64,000 nt of DNA from Albizia julibrissin (taxonomy: Eukaryota > Streptophyta > Magnoliopsida > Fabales > Fabaceae). Positions 24,555 through 35,800 of the stretch are shown piece after piece (position 1 is the first letter of the stretch; each line of letters begins with the position of its first letter). The notes under the pieces are model-generated. The model was not told the DNA's origin. It saw only the letters and a program-made list of their open reading frames with translations, and did not search any database. Location of the stretch: positions 36,021,058-36,085,057 of the forward strand of contig CM073489.1 in assembly GCA_037074505.1 (NCBI GenBank), in the 5' to 3' direction. Made by a program: the position numbers and the translations under genes.

Positions 24555-24893
24555 TCTTAAGTGTGTGTTTGGGAACATGTTGGAAAAGAGTAAAAGCTCA
24601 GTCAAAGACAGCTCAATGGAGAGAAAGAAGTATATTTCAGTATGTTTGAGAAAACATCAGCTATAAATGGACTTTTCAAAAAAAAAGCTCATTTTGTGAG
24701 AAGCCCGAATTTAAAGCTTCTGATTTACAGTTTGTCTAAAAAGAGGGAAAAAGAAGCTTATAAAAGAAAAAAAAAAGTTATTTTTACCATCGTTAATTCA
24801 AACACAAATCATATTCTGACTTTTTTTCAATTTGACTTTTACAAAAACCAATTTAAAAAAAAAATCACTTTTCCCCCCTAATCCAAATGAGCC
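24555..24893 (-). mobile_element. MITE, same family as 52449-52924
   Basis: Flanked by TAA on the right (GAGCC|TAAAT). The minus-strand reading starts GGCTCATTTGGATTAGGGGG and runs through AAAAGTGATTTTTTTTTTAA, TTGAAAAAAAGTCA and ATGATTTGTGTTTG, in the same order as the plus-strand element at 52449. The plus-strand left end is TGTGTTTGGGAACATG. No coding capacity. Part of its internal sequence also matches the 3' end of the Harbinger element at 23.0-23.2 kb. Confidence 0.65.
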
Positions 24894-25526
24894 TAAATTC
24901 TTGTGCTATTTTAAAACTATATACTGTACCCCACAGCTCCGCCACCAGTGCATTACAGCAACTCCCATCATCCCTCCTTGGAACGCCTCCACGCCCAGTT
25001 GTGCTTAGAGATCCTTTCGCGGACCCTTCAAAGTTTAGTCTAGTCCATCCAACACGAGGAAAAACCCATTTGATGTCTTTCACACACCTGCGAATAGCAC
25101 AAAATTTTATTTCACATATTGTAATTAATCAGGAGAATTTCAATAAAAAAATATTTAATAATTTAAATATCAAGTTATATGTGCGACTACTAAAATACTT
25201 TTCGGAAGAAAAATACTCTAAAATCACCAAAAACAAAAAACTGCACTATACTTTGTCCAGAAGATATTAAAATATAACCTATTTTTGGTAGAATTTGATA
25301 ATAAGAGGAAAAAAATATTTGGGAGATCTGAGAGGGGGTATATTTTTGGGTTTGTATGAATCTAGAATAGCTAATAAACCAAATAGAAGCATAAATTTGT
25401 ATCTGATATTGTAGATTGTCAAGATATGTTCTATATCAAATCATAGGAAGATCTGCACAAAAGTGACCCAATTAATCTTCCAATTTACCCTACAAAAATG
25501 ATTAAAAACCATGTTTTGGAAGAAAA
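24894..25526. other. Intergenic DNA, nothing recognised
   Basis: A frame open on both strands at about 24865-25270 gives no recognisable protein; a fragment on the minus strand (WVFPRVGWTRLNFEGSAKGS) faintly recalls the RNase H segment of LINE reverse transcriptases (VKLNFDGS), so this may be a LINE scrap. Otherwise AT-rich. Confidence 0.3.
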
Positions 25527-25813
25527 TCTCCCCCTTCTGTCCTTAATATGAAATAGAGAATTGATATTTATTTTAAATATAAGACATATTTTACATATCT
25601 ATCAATTTTTTCTTAAGTTAATCATATTCATAATCACTCAACAATAATCAAGTATATAAGAGAGGAAAGAATGAAATTAAAGATGATTAGGATGTTTTAG
25701 AAAAAATATATTCATATAAACCAATTTAATTAACATTATTAATCTACTTAAAATAATTAATTAGGTCCTCAATAAAGGATTATAAGAGTATTTGCATGAA
25801 AAAGGGAGTTCTA
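25527..25813. mobile_element. Stowaway-like MITE
   Basis: Starts CTCCCCCTTCTGTCCTTAAT and ends in CTCAATAAAGGATTATAAGA. It shares an internal phrase TTTTAAATATAAGACATATT and the overall order of blocks with 51774-52042. CTCC(C/A)TC(C/T)-type ends are typical of Stowaway/mariner-derived MITEs, which insert at TA. Ends are approximate. Confidence 0.5.
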
Positions 25814-26675
25814 ATAGTTCATAGTGGATAATGAGAACGTACCAATAAGAAAATAAAAGGAGAAATTAACTCTGATATTAATTTTTATTCTATAAAATAA
25901 TAGTGGACATAAAAAAATTAAAATAATTCCCAAATCTGAAGGGAGTTAAAGTTTAATGGCGGAAAACTAGCTCTATCAAATGTATAATAAATATAATTAT
26001 GGACGAAAAAAGTGATTACGTTCGAATCCTTTCGTGCGTTACCTGTCAGGCAACCAACTCATGGGTTACATATTTGATCATTTCAGTACATGCAAATTCA
26101 GACGATGGCCTTGATTATTTCACTGCATGACCGAGATATGTCCCTAGCTCTGGCTGATCCAGAGGAAAAATTTTAGTTGCCTCGCCGGCTAATTCTTTTT
26201 CCACTTGTACGCCTGCAGTGTATCGATCTGCGATTAATTACGAGGGAGGGTTCACCTTCAACTGAGCCACCAACGAAACGGTCAGGAGCCTACGAATAAA
26301 ATACTGCTGGAATTCAAGCCTCTGAAATGTACATTCCCTAATTTCTAGCATGTGGCTGCGATTTTCCACCTGTATTGGTTTGAATTTTAGGTTTTGTTCC
26401 AACCAGATGGCCACGACCATATATATTGTTTCTCGGTGTTAGCATAAATGTAGCATGAGAGCATATTAATACTGCAATCGCAATTGCAATATATTATCTC
26501 GTTGGAATGCATATAAGAACAGAACAGTAACTTATTGTTCTACAATGTGTGCCGATTCCACAATGATCCTGCATCATTCTTTCGTTGATTATCCATCTTT
26601 ATTCATTAATTTAAATGTTTACTCTTGAATTATACGAGTAATGAATAATGAGCGCTAGCATTTTCGTGGTGGACA
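25814..26675. other. Intergenic DNA upstream of duplication unit A
   Basis: No gene or RNA feature was recognised. This sequence has no visible counterpart before unit B, so the left edge of the duplicated block is placed at about 26676. Confidence 0.4.
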
Positions 26676-26842
26676 GAAATACTTAGCTTGTTGGCATGAT
26701 ACTGTCGTTATCCCAAACAGACAAGCCCCAGAAGGACCAGAAGAAGATCTAATGGTGATATTTCGTGATGGCACTGATGGATATTTTCTAGATACAATAC
26801 TAACGGGGCCAAAGATATGTGGGTGCTAATGCATTAGCAGAG

Positions 26843-29260
26843 ATGACAGGAGCACAAATTTATGGCTTGAAAGGGAGGCTTATTTCTCTAGCTCTGGTTG
26901 GTCTTGTCCTTATCATCACGTTTCAGTGGACATGGAAGAAAAAGCCATTCGCCAGAACCTATCTGTCAGCCCAAGAGTGGTTTTATACGGCTTCTGCAGG
27001 CTTGCCTTCCGGTTGGATTTGATCAATACTTGCATGCGTACTCAATTTAATTGGTCATTTACTTTTGTTTTAAATAGGAAAATGAATGTGTGTGTGTGTG
27101 TTTGTGTGTGGAGGAGATACAAAATATGAGGATAAGTGATCATTTCTAATTCTCACAAGTCAGAAAAATATTCCCTGCTCCGTAAAAATTTCTCTATATG
27201 CGCTAGTTGAATTCCTTCAAATAGGATGGATATATATTGTTTTTGTGTATAAAAACTGTATTTATCTTGTGGAAAATACTTATCAGGAGAGGCAGGAGTG
27301 CACAGGGCTACACACTCCTACTAAAGTTATACTAATTCTGTTGGCATTTAGTAATTCATAGAACCAAACATTACTTACAGAATAACCAACGTCCTTGAAG
27401 TCTCTTGAGTATATATAACTGAAGATGCTGATAAATTTGTTCATTGCATGAGTATGTGCTTGTACTTTCCAAATTCACTGGTGAACACAATGGATTTAAA
27501 GTTGCTGTCATTCATTGGATTAGGATTGCGTGATGAAGCCCCAAATAATCCAATGGAAACTGCAAATCTGACAAAAGGTGAAGAAAGCTATTCAAGTTCC
27601 GCACAGAATTTGAATCTGTTAAATTCGCTGAGAATATTCTATAATACTACTGATGCTTAGGCTTGCTACCTGAAGCCCCAAATAATCCATTGGGAACTGC
27701 AAAGCGTAAACAAGGTGAAGAAAAATCTTCAAATTCCGTGAAAGACGTTGAAATCAAAGGGCAACTTAATAATGACAGTGCAGTGCCTATAGATTTTATA
27801 CAAGAGGAATCTCCTCAAATCCAATACAGTCAAAATATTTCTAGAAGAGAGGGTAGGTTCTTTTTCTCTGTTTTTTTGTTAGAATTATTATAATGAGCAT
27901 TTGAACATGTCACTGCATGAATGGGTATCTTTATCTTTTAGAATTTACATGTATTGGTAATACAACAACGATAACAATAAGCCTTGTTACATTAAGAATA
28001 TGGGTATCTCCATAAATGACTAACGATTGAATTTCAATTCCATCGCTTGTGCAGTCTGTAACTACGCCAAGGGTAGATGGATTGCAGACAGCAGGAGACC
28101 ATTGTACTCTGGCTTTGGATGTAAACAGTGGTTATCAACAATGTGGGCATGTAGAGTGACTCAGAGGCCAGATTTCTCATACGAGGGATTCCACTGGCAA
28201 CCACAAAATTGTGATATGCCAGAATTTGACCGTTTTGCATTCTTGAGAAAGTAGGTATAACTATTTATTTCCCTGATCTAGCAGTTGAAGTATATAGTTT
28301 AACAACATTATGATATACGGCTGTGTTCATTTTCTGTTGTTTAGATGGAAAAACATAAACTTCTCCATGAATATACCAATTTGTGTGATTGCTGAAGAAA
28401 TTTTCGTACTTACTGTAAGTTTGGTCTCTAGAATGCAGGACAAAACAATTGCATTTATAGGAGATTCATTGGGGCGACAACAATTTCAATCTTTGATGTG
28501 TATGGCCTCTGGGGGCAAACCGAGCCCTGAAGTTCAAAATGTAGGATATGAATATGGTCTTATTAAGCGCCGGGGAGCTCCACGCCCTGATGGCTGGGCT
28601 TACAGATTTCCAAAGACTAACACCACAATTCTATATTATTGGTCATCCACCCTCTGTGATCTAGAGCCCCTAAATATCAGTGACCCTCTCACTAATGTTG
28701 CCATGCACTTAGACCGCCCTCCAGATTTCATGAAACATTTCCTTCATCACTTTCATGTGTTGATCCTAAATACAGGCCACCACTGGAACCCTTGGAAGCT
28801 TAATGCAAACAGGTGGGTACTATATGTTGATGGAAAGCCAAATGAAGATGAAAAGCTAGCTCAAATGGAAAATGCCAAGAACTTCACAGTCTTTAGTGTT
28901 GTGAAATGGCTTAATCCACAACTGCCATCACATCCCAGGCTCAGAGCCTTCTTTAGGACTATATCACCAAGGCATTTCTTCAATGGAGATTGGAACACTG
29001 GAGGAAGTTGTGATGATAACATCCCATTATCTAACGGAAGTGAGGTTGTACAAGAAGGATCAAAGGATGTAATCATCGAGGGTGCTCTAAAAGGTACACA
29101 GATTAAAATACTGGATATAACTGCTATTTCAGAATTGAGGGATGAGGCTCATATCTCACGTTATAGTACCAGAGGAGTCCTTAATGCCAGTGATTGCTTG
29201 CACTGGTGCCTACCCGGAATCCCAGACACATGGAACGAGCTCCTTGTAGCTCAGATATAG
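26843..29260 (+). CDS. Trichome birefringence-like protein (TBL14/15/16 type), putative polysaccharide O-acetyltransferase, four exons
   Basis: Exons 26843-27011, 27661-27852, 28055-28250 and 28432-29260 join with GT-AG borders and matching phases (1, 1, 2) to give 461 residues. A signal anchor at about 13-30 (ISLALVGLVLIITFQW) predicts a type II Golgi protein. The TBL domain begins at CNYAKGRW (about 122). The esterase-like domain has the GDS motif (IGDSLGRQQ, 196-198) and the DxxH motif (DCLHWCLPG, 440-443) that form the catalytic site in this family. TBL proteins transfer acetyl groups to xylan, mannan, xyloglucan or pectin. LNTGHHWN and RHFFNGDWNTGG are also conserved. Exon 4 is secure; exon 1 is supported by its membrane anchor and by conservation in unit B. 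The ATG at 26843 is chosen because the frame upstream has no ATG. An extra exon copy lies at 27524. The acceptor substrate cannot be read from sequence. Confidence 0.88.
27524..27797 (+). repeat. Tandem duplication (137 bp) of the start of TBL exon 2
   Basis: Unit 1 at 27524-27660 and unit 2 from 27661. Both follow a TTAG acceptor and share GAAGCCCCAAATAATCCA and AAGGTGAAGAAA. Both would be entered in the same phase from exon 1, giving DEAPNNPMETAN and PEAPNNPLGTAK. Unit 1 reads into a TAG that is the acceptor of unit 2. Unit 1 also has an AAAAG|GTGAAG donor that would make a 54-nt in-frame cassette. Confidence 0.75.
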
Positions 29261-30388
29261 GGGGAAAACAGAGAATACAGCTTATATATGAGGAAAAGCT
29301 TAAGGTAGTCCTTTTTTTATTGAAAAAAGAAAAATCAACTAGATAGAAGAACCATGTGCGATATTTGAAGTTTTGGCCGTCATACAATCCTATAGTTTAT
29401 GTCTAGAGGCAGGCGAGCGTCATCTTTTGCAAGTGTGGATGGAATCTACTCATTTTTCAGATTGACAACTTTGTTCATTCACAATAAATATGTTGCTTTA
29501 TTAGTTTCCTTTTGCTCATCTAACTATCATATATAATACAGTGCAGAGATTGCTATGAACTCTACCATCATAAGATGTTCAAATCCTTCTGAAATTGATG
29601 AATCTTTATAAATCTGCTGCAATAATTTGATTTGCTTCTGAAAAGTTCACTTACGAATATGTAGCATTCAAACTCCCTCTGTTGCAAATAATAATCTCAA
29701 GCGCATATACTCCCCAACTCACAGCTTCGTATCTGCTATATCAAATAGTATAATCTTGGTAATGTACGATTCTTGGTTGGTTTTAATGCACCATATTCCA
29801 TATTCAGTAAATAATTGCTTTTTTTAACAGCAAAGACTAGATGTTAAAATGAAATAATTAGTCAAAGGGCCACAAAAACTTATTTAATTTGCTCACCCTG
29901 TTTTTGGTCTAAGCATATAAGCCGTCAATAATGCATGGACGACTTGTATATGTTAGGTGAGTAGAATAGGAGGCACTCCCAAATGAGACTAGCTTTTGAA
30001 AATGTGCACTGGGATGTCACTGGTGATTAGCACTAAGACATGGAATAGGATGCTTACATTGATTGTCAATTGCGTGTGAAACATAATTTGGACTTGCTGT
30101 GAAAAGTATTTTAAAATGTGATATTGAGTCTATTATTTTAGGTGCTTCTAATTTATTTATTGAATTTGTCTCTTTAGTAGTTAGCATCCAATCAATACTG
30201 TTGACTGTTGCATGACATAGACAAGGCGCGTACGATGATTGACATGCACATCTAGAGTGCCATTAAAATGTGCCATGTGAAGTTTTATTTGTAATTTGCA
30301 TGTGTGTGTGTACACACTTCGCACACACCCATGTATATATATCACCGCGTCGTCCTTCATAATATGGGTAGTGTTGTGTCGTATAAGG
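29261..30388. other. 3' flank of TBL and intergenic spacer
   Basis: The TBL 3' untranslated region is expected here. From 29493 the sequence has a counterpart in unit B at 46357. The empty site of the unit-B MITE 46780-47022 lies near 29902. No gene was recognised. Confidence 0.5.
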
Positions 30389-30623
30389 ACTTGTTTGGAA
30401 CAGCGGTTGAAAATTTCAATCATGTTTATGAATTGTAATTCACGGAATACGAAGTAACTTTTACGGTCTACGAGGTAGTTTTTACGGTCTACGAGATGCT
30501 TTTACGATCTATGAAGTGATTTCACGGTCTACGAGATAAATATGTGGAGGAGATTTATCTCGATTTACGTGAATCGGGCTTATATAATAAGCCCGATTCA
30601 AATAAACTCAAACAAACAAGCAC
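30389..30623 (+). mobile_element. MITE of the ACGGTCTACGAGGT family, copy 1
   Basis: Runs from ACTTGTTTGGAACAGCGGTT to AACTCAAACAAACAAGCAC, with inverted GCTTGTTTG/CAAACAAGC ends. Internally it has GAATTGTAATTCACGGAATA, then four imperfect tandem units of about 18-20 bp built on TTTTACGGTCTACGAGGT, then GGAGATTTATCTCGATTTAC and a GGGCTTATATAATAAGCCC palindrome. Absent from the corresponding place in unit B. Confidence 0.8.
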
Positions 30624-30955
30624 TAAGTCCGATTGATTTTAGTGGATGGTGCCCTGTCCCTCTCACTCATACGGCCAAGGGGCCAAGGGGAGCCTTACAA
30701 TTATGACTTTATTCCTTATGATTAACGCCCCGCTCTAGCTTCTCTGTGTTCAGTTTCATTCAGGAAAAAAAAAAGAAAAAAGAAAACGACATCAAGGTCT
30801 CAATTAATAAAAATAATATAAAAAAATTTATAATTTATCAATAATAGTTTTTTTATTTATCAATTTTTTTACTTATCATTAACAAACTATAAAACTTTTC
30901 TAATATTATTCTCTTTATATAAGGCTTAGGATTTTTTTTGGGGAGGGGGGGGGGG

Positions 30956-31033
30956 TTCACAGAAATTCTATCACTAGACTTTCCCTGGGGGAATTTCACA
31001 GAAATTCTGTCACTAGACTTTCCCTTTCCTTCC
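30956..31033 (+). repeat. 39-bp tandem duplication
   Basis: Two units starting TTCACAGAAATTCT at 30956 and 30995, each continuing TCACTAGACTTTCCCT. The first unit is preceded by a run of about 14 G. Non-coding. Confidence 0.8.
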
Positions 31034-31281
31034 TGTCGCGTTGCTTATAACTTGATAGATTGACAGCAAATGTCTATTTTTTTTTTAAAAAAAATATTTA
31101 TATTTCTCTATTAATATTTTAATCAAAATACGATAAGTATATAGTAAAGTTTTAGCCTTTCAAGCCCTTTTATCCATGAAAATGAACATTAGATGGTGAC
31201 ATTATAAGGAAAATTTAGTGAATATAATCAGAATTAAGTGCCTACATCTATCTATCTATCTTTTTTTTTTTTTTTAAGTAA

Positions 31282-31495
31282 GCTTGTTTGGAATAGCGGT
31301 TGAAAATTTCATAAGTGCTTATGAATTGTAATTCACGGAATACAAAGTAACTTTTACGGTCTACGAGGTGCTTTTACGGTCTACGAGGTGCTTTCACGGT
31401 CTACAAGATAAATATGTGGAAAAGATTTGTCTCGATTTATGTGAATCGGACTTATATAATAAACCCGATTAGTAAAAGTGATAACAAACAAGCAC
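31282..31495 (+). mobile_element. MITE of the ACGGTCTACGAGGT family, copy 2
   Basis: Same layout as the copy at 30389, with GCTTGTTTGGAATAGCGG at the left, ACAAACAAGCAC at the right and three internal units. It lies 0.66 kb downstream in the same orientation. Not seen in unit B. Confidence 0.8.
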
Positions 31496-32396
31496 GTAGA
31501 CTACATCTATCTCTCTATGAATGTGTCTTCTACCTTTATTTTGCAAATGTAAAGGATGTAGGCCAACCTCTTTAATTAATATTAATAAATTTTCCAATAA
31601 AAATATACATTGTCTCATTACTATCAAGAACTTTATTTTTTTTCCATATTTTAATTACATAAATGAATAATAACTATACAAATAATCATATTTCATTGTA
31701 ATCCTTTCAACATATCATATAACTTCGGGAAAAACGGTTGTCATTTCGTCTCTTTTTATATAAAAAATAAATAATGCGTTTGGTTAGTTTTGACTCTGTA
31801 ATTCACCATAATAGATGCCATTTGACTATTGGAAAAACTAAAGGCAAGCAAAAAGAACCAAAAAAAAAAAAAGAAGCACGTGATTAATTTTTACATTGAA
31901 ATGGATAGTATATATGTTACGATTTTAGATTTTTGCAGTTGCTCAACTTTGTACTCAAATATAAACAAGAAATTGTGTCACACATTTCAAAAATATTTAA
32001 CAAAAATGAAATCAATAATGTTATCAATTCTGTATCCCCTTTTATATTGTTATGGTTAGACCCAAGTAATATGATTAATCTGAGGACATTAATGTCATGA
32101 TGATCCCCACACCTCTCAGCTCTTCGTCTAGCTTTATTTTGAAATGTGAGCGTAATTGGATTCATACCATAAATCATCCTGCAGATAAAGTGAATGTATT
32201 TTGCCTGAACTGTTTTGTTATTTTATTAATAACAAAAGGGTAAACCATAAATAAGTTGAGGACGACCACCCCATGTGATGTCCCATTGGATTATGGTTTC
32301 TTCGAGAAAAAGAAGAAGACAAATTAAAGCAAAATGCTACATTGCATTTTTCACATGTGAGATAATGATAAGACATTCATCATTATTTTCTTTTTT
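31496..32396. other. Intergenic spacer in unit A
   Basis: Partly alignable with unit B: the phrase AATAATGCGTTTGGTTAGTT occurs at about 31770 and 48764. No gene was recognised. Confidence 0.5.
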
Positions 32397-32990
32397 GGAA
32401 ATTTCAGTCAGCCCCTCTATAATAAATTAATTTCAATCACCCCTAAAATATTTTGAAACTTCAAAGCACTACATAGTCAAAATAAAATTAATTTTGATAG
32501 GTAAAATGATAATGATGCCCTTTTTTTATTTTTTCATAAGACTATTTATAAGACAAATAAAGAAATTTACAAGACAAATAAATGAATTAAAAAAACCTAG
32601 AAAATTAAAAATATTTTAGTCATTTACAAGATAAATAAAAGGATTCAAAAGAACATAGGAAGTTAAAAATATTTTAGTCATTTACAAGATAAATATGAAA
32701 ATTTACAAGACAAATAAGCATTTACAAAATAAATAAAGATATTTACAAGACAAATAAAGAAATTCAAAAAAACATTGGACTTAAAAACATTTTGGTCATT
32801 TATAAGATAAATATGAAAATTTATAAGAAAAATATATGTATTTATAAGACAAATAAAGTAATTGCATTATTGTCTTTTCACCCAAAAAAATTAATTTCAT
32901 TTTAATTATAGGGTGCAGTGAAACTTTAAAAAATTTTAGAGGTTAACTAATAAAATTAATTTGTTACATAGGGGGCTTACTGAAATTTTC
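32397..32990. mobile_element. Foldback MITE with internal TTTACAAGAYAAATA repeats
   Basis: The left end (GAAATTTCAGTCAGCCCCTC, then AATAAATTAATTTC) and the reverse complement of the right end (AAATTTCAGTAAGCCCCCTA, then AACAAATTAATTTT) form inverted repeats of roughly 80-100 bp. The core, about 32545-32860, consists of around a dozen copies of TTTACAAGACAAATAAA-type units, some followed by a longer AAAAATATTTTAGTCA block. No coding frame. Unit B has no comparable element at this place. Confidence 0.75.
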
Positions 32991-33018
32991 TCCTCTTTTT
33001 CCCCTTGACCAACCCACT

Positions 33019-33021
<3 letters not shown>

Positions 33022-33051
<30 letters not shown>
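33022..33051. repeat. (AT)n microsatellite
   Basis: About 15 uninterrupted AT dinucleotides. Confidence 0.95.
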
Positions 33052-33054
<3 letters not shown>

Positions 33055-33719
33055 ATAAAGAGATGAAACTGAGATTTTATATAAAATCAGAGGATTACAT
33101 GTGAATCTTTGCCACTAAAAAAAGGACGTACAACTCGCAAAAAACCTCATTATTGAACTACGCAATATTTTTAAATATGTGTCAAGGTTATGCATGTAGT
33201 TTTAAAAAAGATATTACATTTTTTAGGCTATAGTAAAATTTGATAATATTTGACCGAAATGTTCATATACATAAATCATAATTTGTTTTGGTTTATGGTT
33301 ATTGATATTATTGAAGGTGAAAAAATATGCATCATTGTACTCATTAAAATTCTAAAGCCAAATTTGTTTTGAAAAAAAAAAATCTAAAATAAAATATATT
33401 TTAAAAGAAAGGTATAATATTAAGACAAGGGCTACATTTGTGACTAAAAGGTATGTTAGGAGTTTGATTCTTGGTTATGCATGCAATGAAATAGATCTTT
33501 TATAGCTAGGAGAGGCAAAACCTGTACGTCTGATTTACATTTTGAAATGGAGTAGCCTTTAGCTATTATTGTTGTATATATTCTTGGAAAAGAAAAAGAA
33601 AATAAGAACCAATAATTTTCAGTACTTTTTAAAGTTTTCGGGTCCAAAATGTCCTTCTTCTTTTTTTAAATTTGGCCACAAAGCGTAATTTTCTCATCCC
33701 AGGAGATTCATTTGTCTTT
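33052..33719. other. Intergenic spacer, nothing recognised
   Basis: AT-rich spacer between the (AT)n tract and the conserved upstream region of the small-peptide gene. No feature supported. Confidence 0.4.
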
Positions 33720-33944
33720 ATGCATGCACTTTCGACGTGATGGCGCAGGGAGAGAAAAAAGTCAAAGGTGTCACGTACGGTCGTCACTGTCATCTATTCC
33801 ATGCAATTTCCACCCTCGTTAACTTGCGGATATGGCTCCTAACTCCTAACCCAAAATGTCAACCGGGGGTCCTCTTTAGATTATCATGCACCTCAAACTT
33901 CTATGGCAACTACAAAAACTTGCTCCAATCTCACCCAAAACTAC

Positions 33945-33952
33945 TATATATA
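33945..33952 (+). promoter_or_regulatory. TATA box of the small-peptide gene
   Basis: TATATATA lies 68 bases before the ATG at 34020. The same box and its surroundings (CACCCAA, ACTATATATACA) are conserved in unit B at 51164-51172, and similarity continues to about 200 bp upstream. Conservation in a duplicated but otherwise drifting block supports a real promoter. Confidence 0.55.
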
Positions 33953-34019
33953 CAACCAACAGCTCATATTTCCTCCACACAAAACAGAGTAATATATATA
34001 TAGTTTCATCGGAAGGGCA

Positions 34020-34205
34020 ATGGCGGACAATACCAAGTTAAGAGGTTCTTTGCAGGAGACGAGGAAGAAGAAGAAGAAGAGAAGTTGCAGCAATAGTGAA
34101 AGAGTGATGCCACCTGTGAGAGGGCGTCTCAAGCGTCGCATCTTTTCTGTGATCCTCCGTAAAGTTACTGTTATTCTTCATAAAACCTTTAACTTCTTTA
34201 CTTGA
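34020..34205 (+). CDS. Small basic protein of unknown function (61 residues)
   Basis: A very basic peptide: MADNTKLRGSLQETRKKKKK, a Ser/Arg stretch, then PPVRGRLKRRIFSVILRKV and a hydrophobic end (VILHKTFNFF). I do not know its function. The P-P-x-R-G-x-[LIV]-K-x-x-I-F pattern reminds me of short uncharacterised plant proteins with an RGxIKxxIF-like core; this is recollection, not a search result. The lysine run could be a nuclear localisation signal. Evidence that it is a gene: a TATA box at a suitable distance, a compact frame beginning with ATG and ending before an AT-rich tail, and preservation of promoter and most of the frame in unit B, where a 1-base deletion breaks it. It stands alone, with its own promoter. 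Confidence 0.6.
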   Translation: MADNTKLRGSLQETRKKKKKRSCSNSERVMPPVRGRLKRRIFSVILRKVTVILHKTFNFFT

Positions 34206-35800
34206 TGGCTTAGCTAGTAATATTAATTAGAGGCAAGCTAGCTAGGTTCTAAGTTCGTTCTGTTTAAAGTTATATTCGTGTAATTTAACAAAAAACGTTT
34301 TCAGTTCTCTTGTTTACAGAAGGTGGGCAGGTTACTATTTTGTTGTAAATGATAAGACACACACAGATATTACTATGTTATTGGTAATGAATTAGTTTTA
34401 TGTAACTCATAGTTAGTGGTATAAGGTCGTGAGTTCCATCCTATTATTCAATCAAGCACTTGCTTGCCTTGTGTAATTCAAGAAAGATATTTGAATATTA
34501 TATATACAGTATGCTCGCATTCTTTCCATAGTACGAGAATTACTTTTTATAGGATGCTCTTTCAGTATTTTAGTTATGTATCGTGAGGAGATTGTCAATC
34601 AAGATCTGTATTCATAATTGTGAGGGGAAAATGGGAACTATTGTTCCTTTTTTTTGAAGTATTACAGTAATTATATGTTTGTATTAGTTTCTTGTGAATA
34701 ACTTTTATGATTTATGAAATAAATATATGGAAATAGTTTTGTTTCAATTTAATGAAAAAAGTTTTTGAACCCACGATTTTGTTATTTACTAAATATACAC
34801 CAAGATATCGTACTGCATCAAGAATCCCGTAAGTTTTTTTTTTTAAAAAAATAAATCAGGTAAGGTTGATCAAAGTTACTCGATGCAACAAATTAGCAAG
34901 TGCTTACGTGGATTGTTTAATATTTTATTTCATGGGTTTTAGCAAAAGAAAAGGAAATTAAAGAAACGCGTTTTGTTTATATCTTGAGAGGGACATGGAT
35001 GATCTGATGGAACAAGAGATCAAATAATTCAACTCGAAATTCCCTCACTCTCTCCCCCGAAACTTATTCGAGCTATCGAAGTCCATAGCTTTTCACATTG
35101 GGAAAACACCCCTAGTTGACTTTTGGGCTTTTAGCTTACAACTTTAATTATTGATGGGCTGGCTTGGTTCTGTATTTAATTGACACACACCGGTTCGCCA
35201 AATCAAATCAATGCAAGATAACAAGAGAATATGGAAAAATAAATAAGGTGTAAATTTAGTTAAAAAGTGGTATAATTTACACCATAATTATAATCGATTA
35301 GTGACGAAACAATTACAATATGGCAAAGCAAACTTTTCAAATTTTGTATGGTGCTCACCCCAATTTTCAAATTTTGTAACGTGTGCGTGCATGTCGTCGA
35401 CTCGTCGTGTATGTGCTTGTGTGAGTATGTGTGGATGCAAAGTGCATTTGCGCTTGTGCACGCGTAAGACTTTGTTTTTGGCCAACGCACGCGTAAGACT
35501 TGAAACATTTAAAAGCTTAAAGAGTGCCAACAACTACATGAATGAAGCTCATATACAACTCATTTGTATAATTGATCAAATAGGTTTATGACAAAATTAT
35601 GAATACAATTGAAAGTGAGGAATTTTTTGTTGCTAAATGTGGCGCACATTCTTAAATAGCTAAATTATAAGAGATAACAACATTACTAAATAACAATGAA
35701 TAGCGTAAGTATCCTCAAAAGGGCCATTCTGCCTCAGCCAGCATATTATTCACATTAAAGCATTATTCCTATTTCTAACAATCAAATTGAGACGTATGAT
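34206..35800. other. Spacer between the small-peptide gene and PPR
   Basis: Largely alignable with unit B (51401-53635) once the insertions at 51774, 52449 and 53218 are removed. A purine-pyrimidine-rich patch with CGTGTG/GCACGCG phrases at about 35385-35495 keeps frames open on both strands but encodes nothing recognisable. The empty site for the 52449 element is near 35098. Confidence 0.55.

Noticed and set aside
24865..25270. 127-codon plus frame and opposite 72-codon frame
   Set aside because: No recognisable plus-strand protein; the minus frame only faintly suggests an RNase H-like LINE scrap. Not called as a gene.
26819..26842. GTG-started extension of TBL exon 1
   Set aside because: It does not begin with ATG; the first in-frame ATG is at 26843 and gives a normal membrane anchor.
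35260..35591. Frames on both strands in a GTGTG/GCACG-rich patch
   Set aside because: They result from simple sequence; the patch is absent in alignable form from unit B and has no domain.
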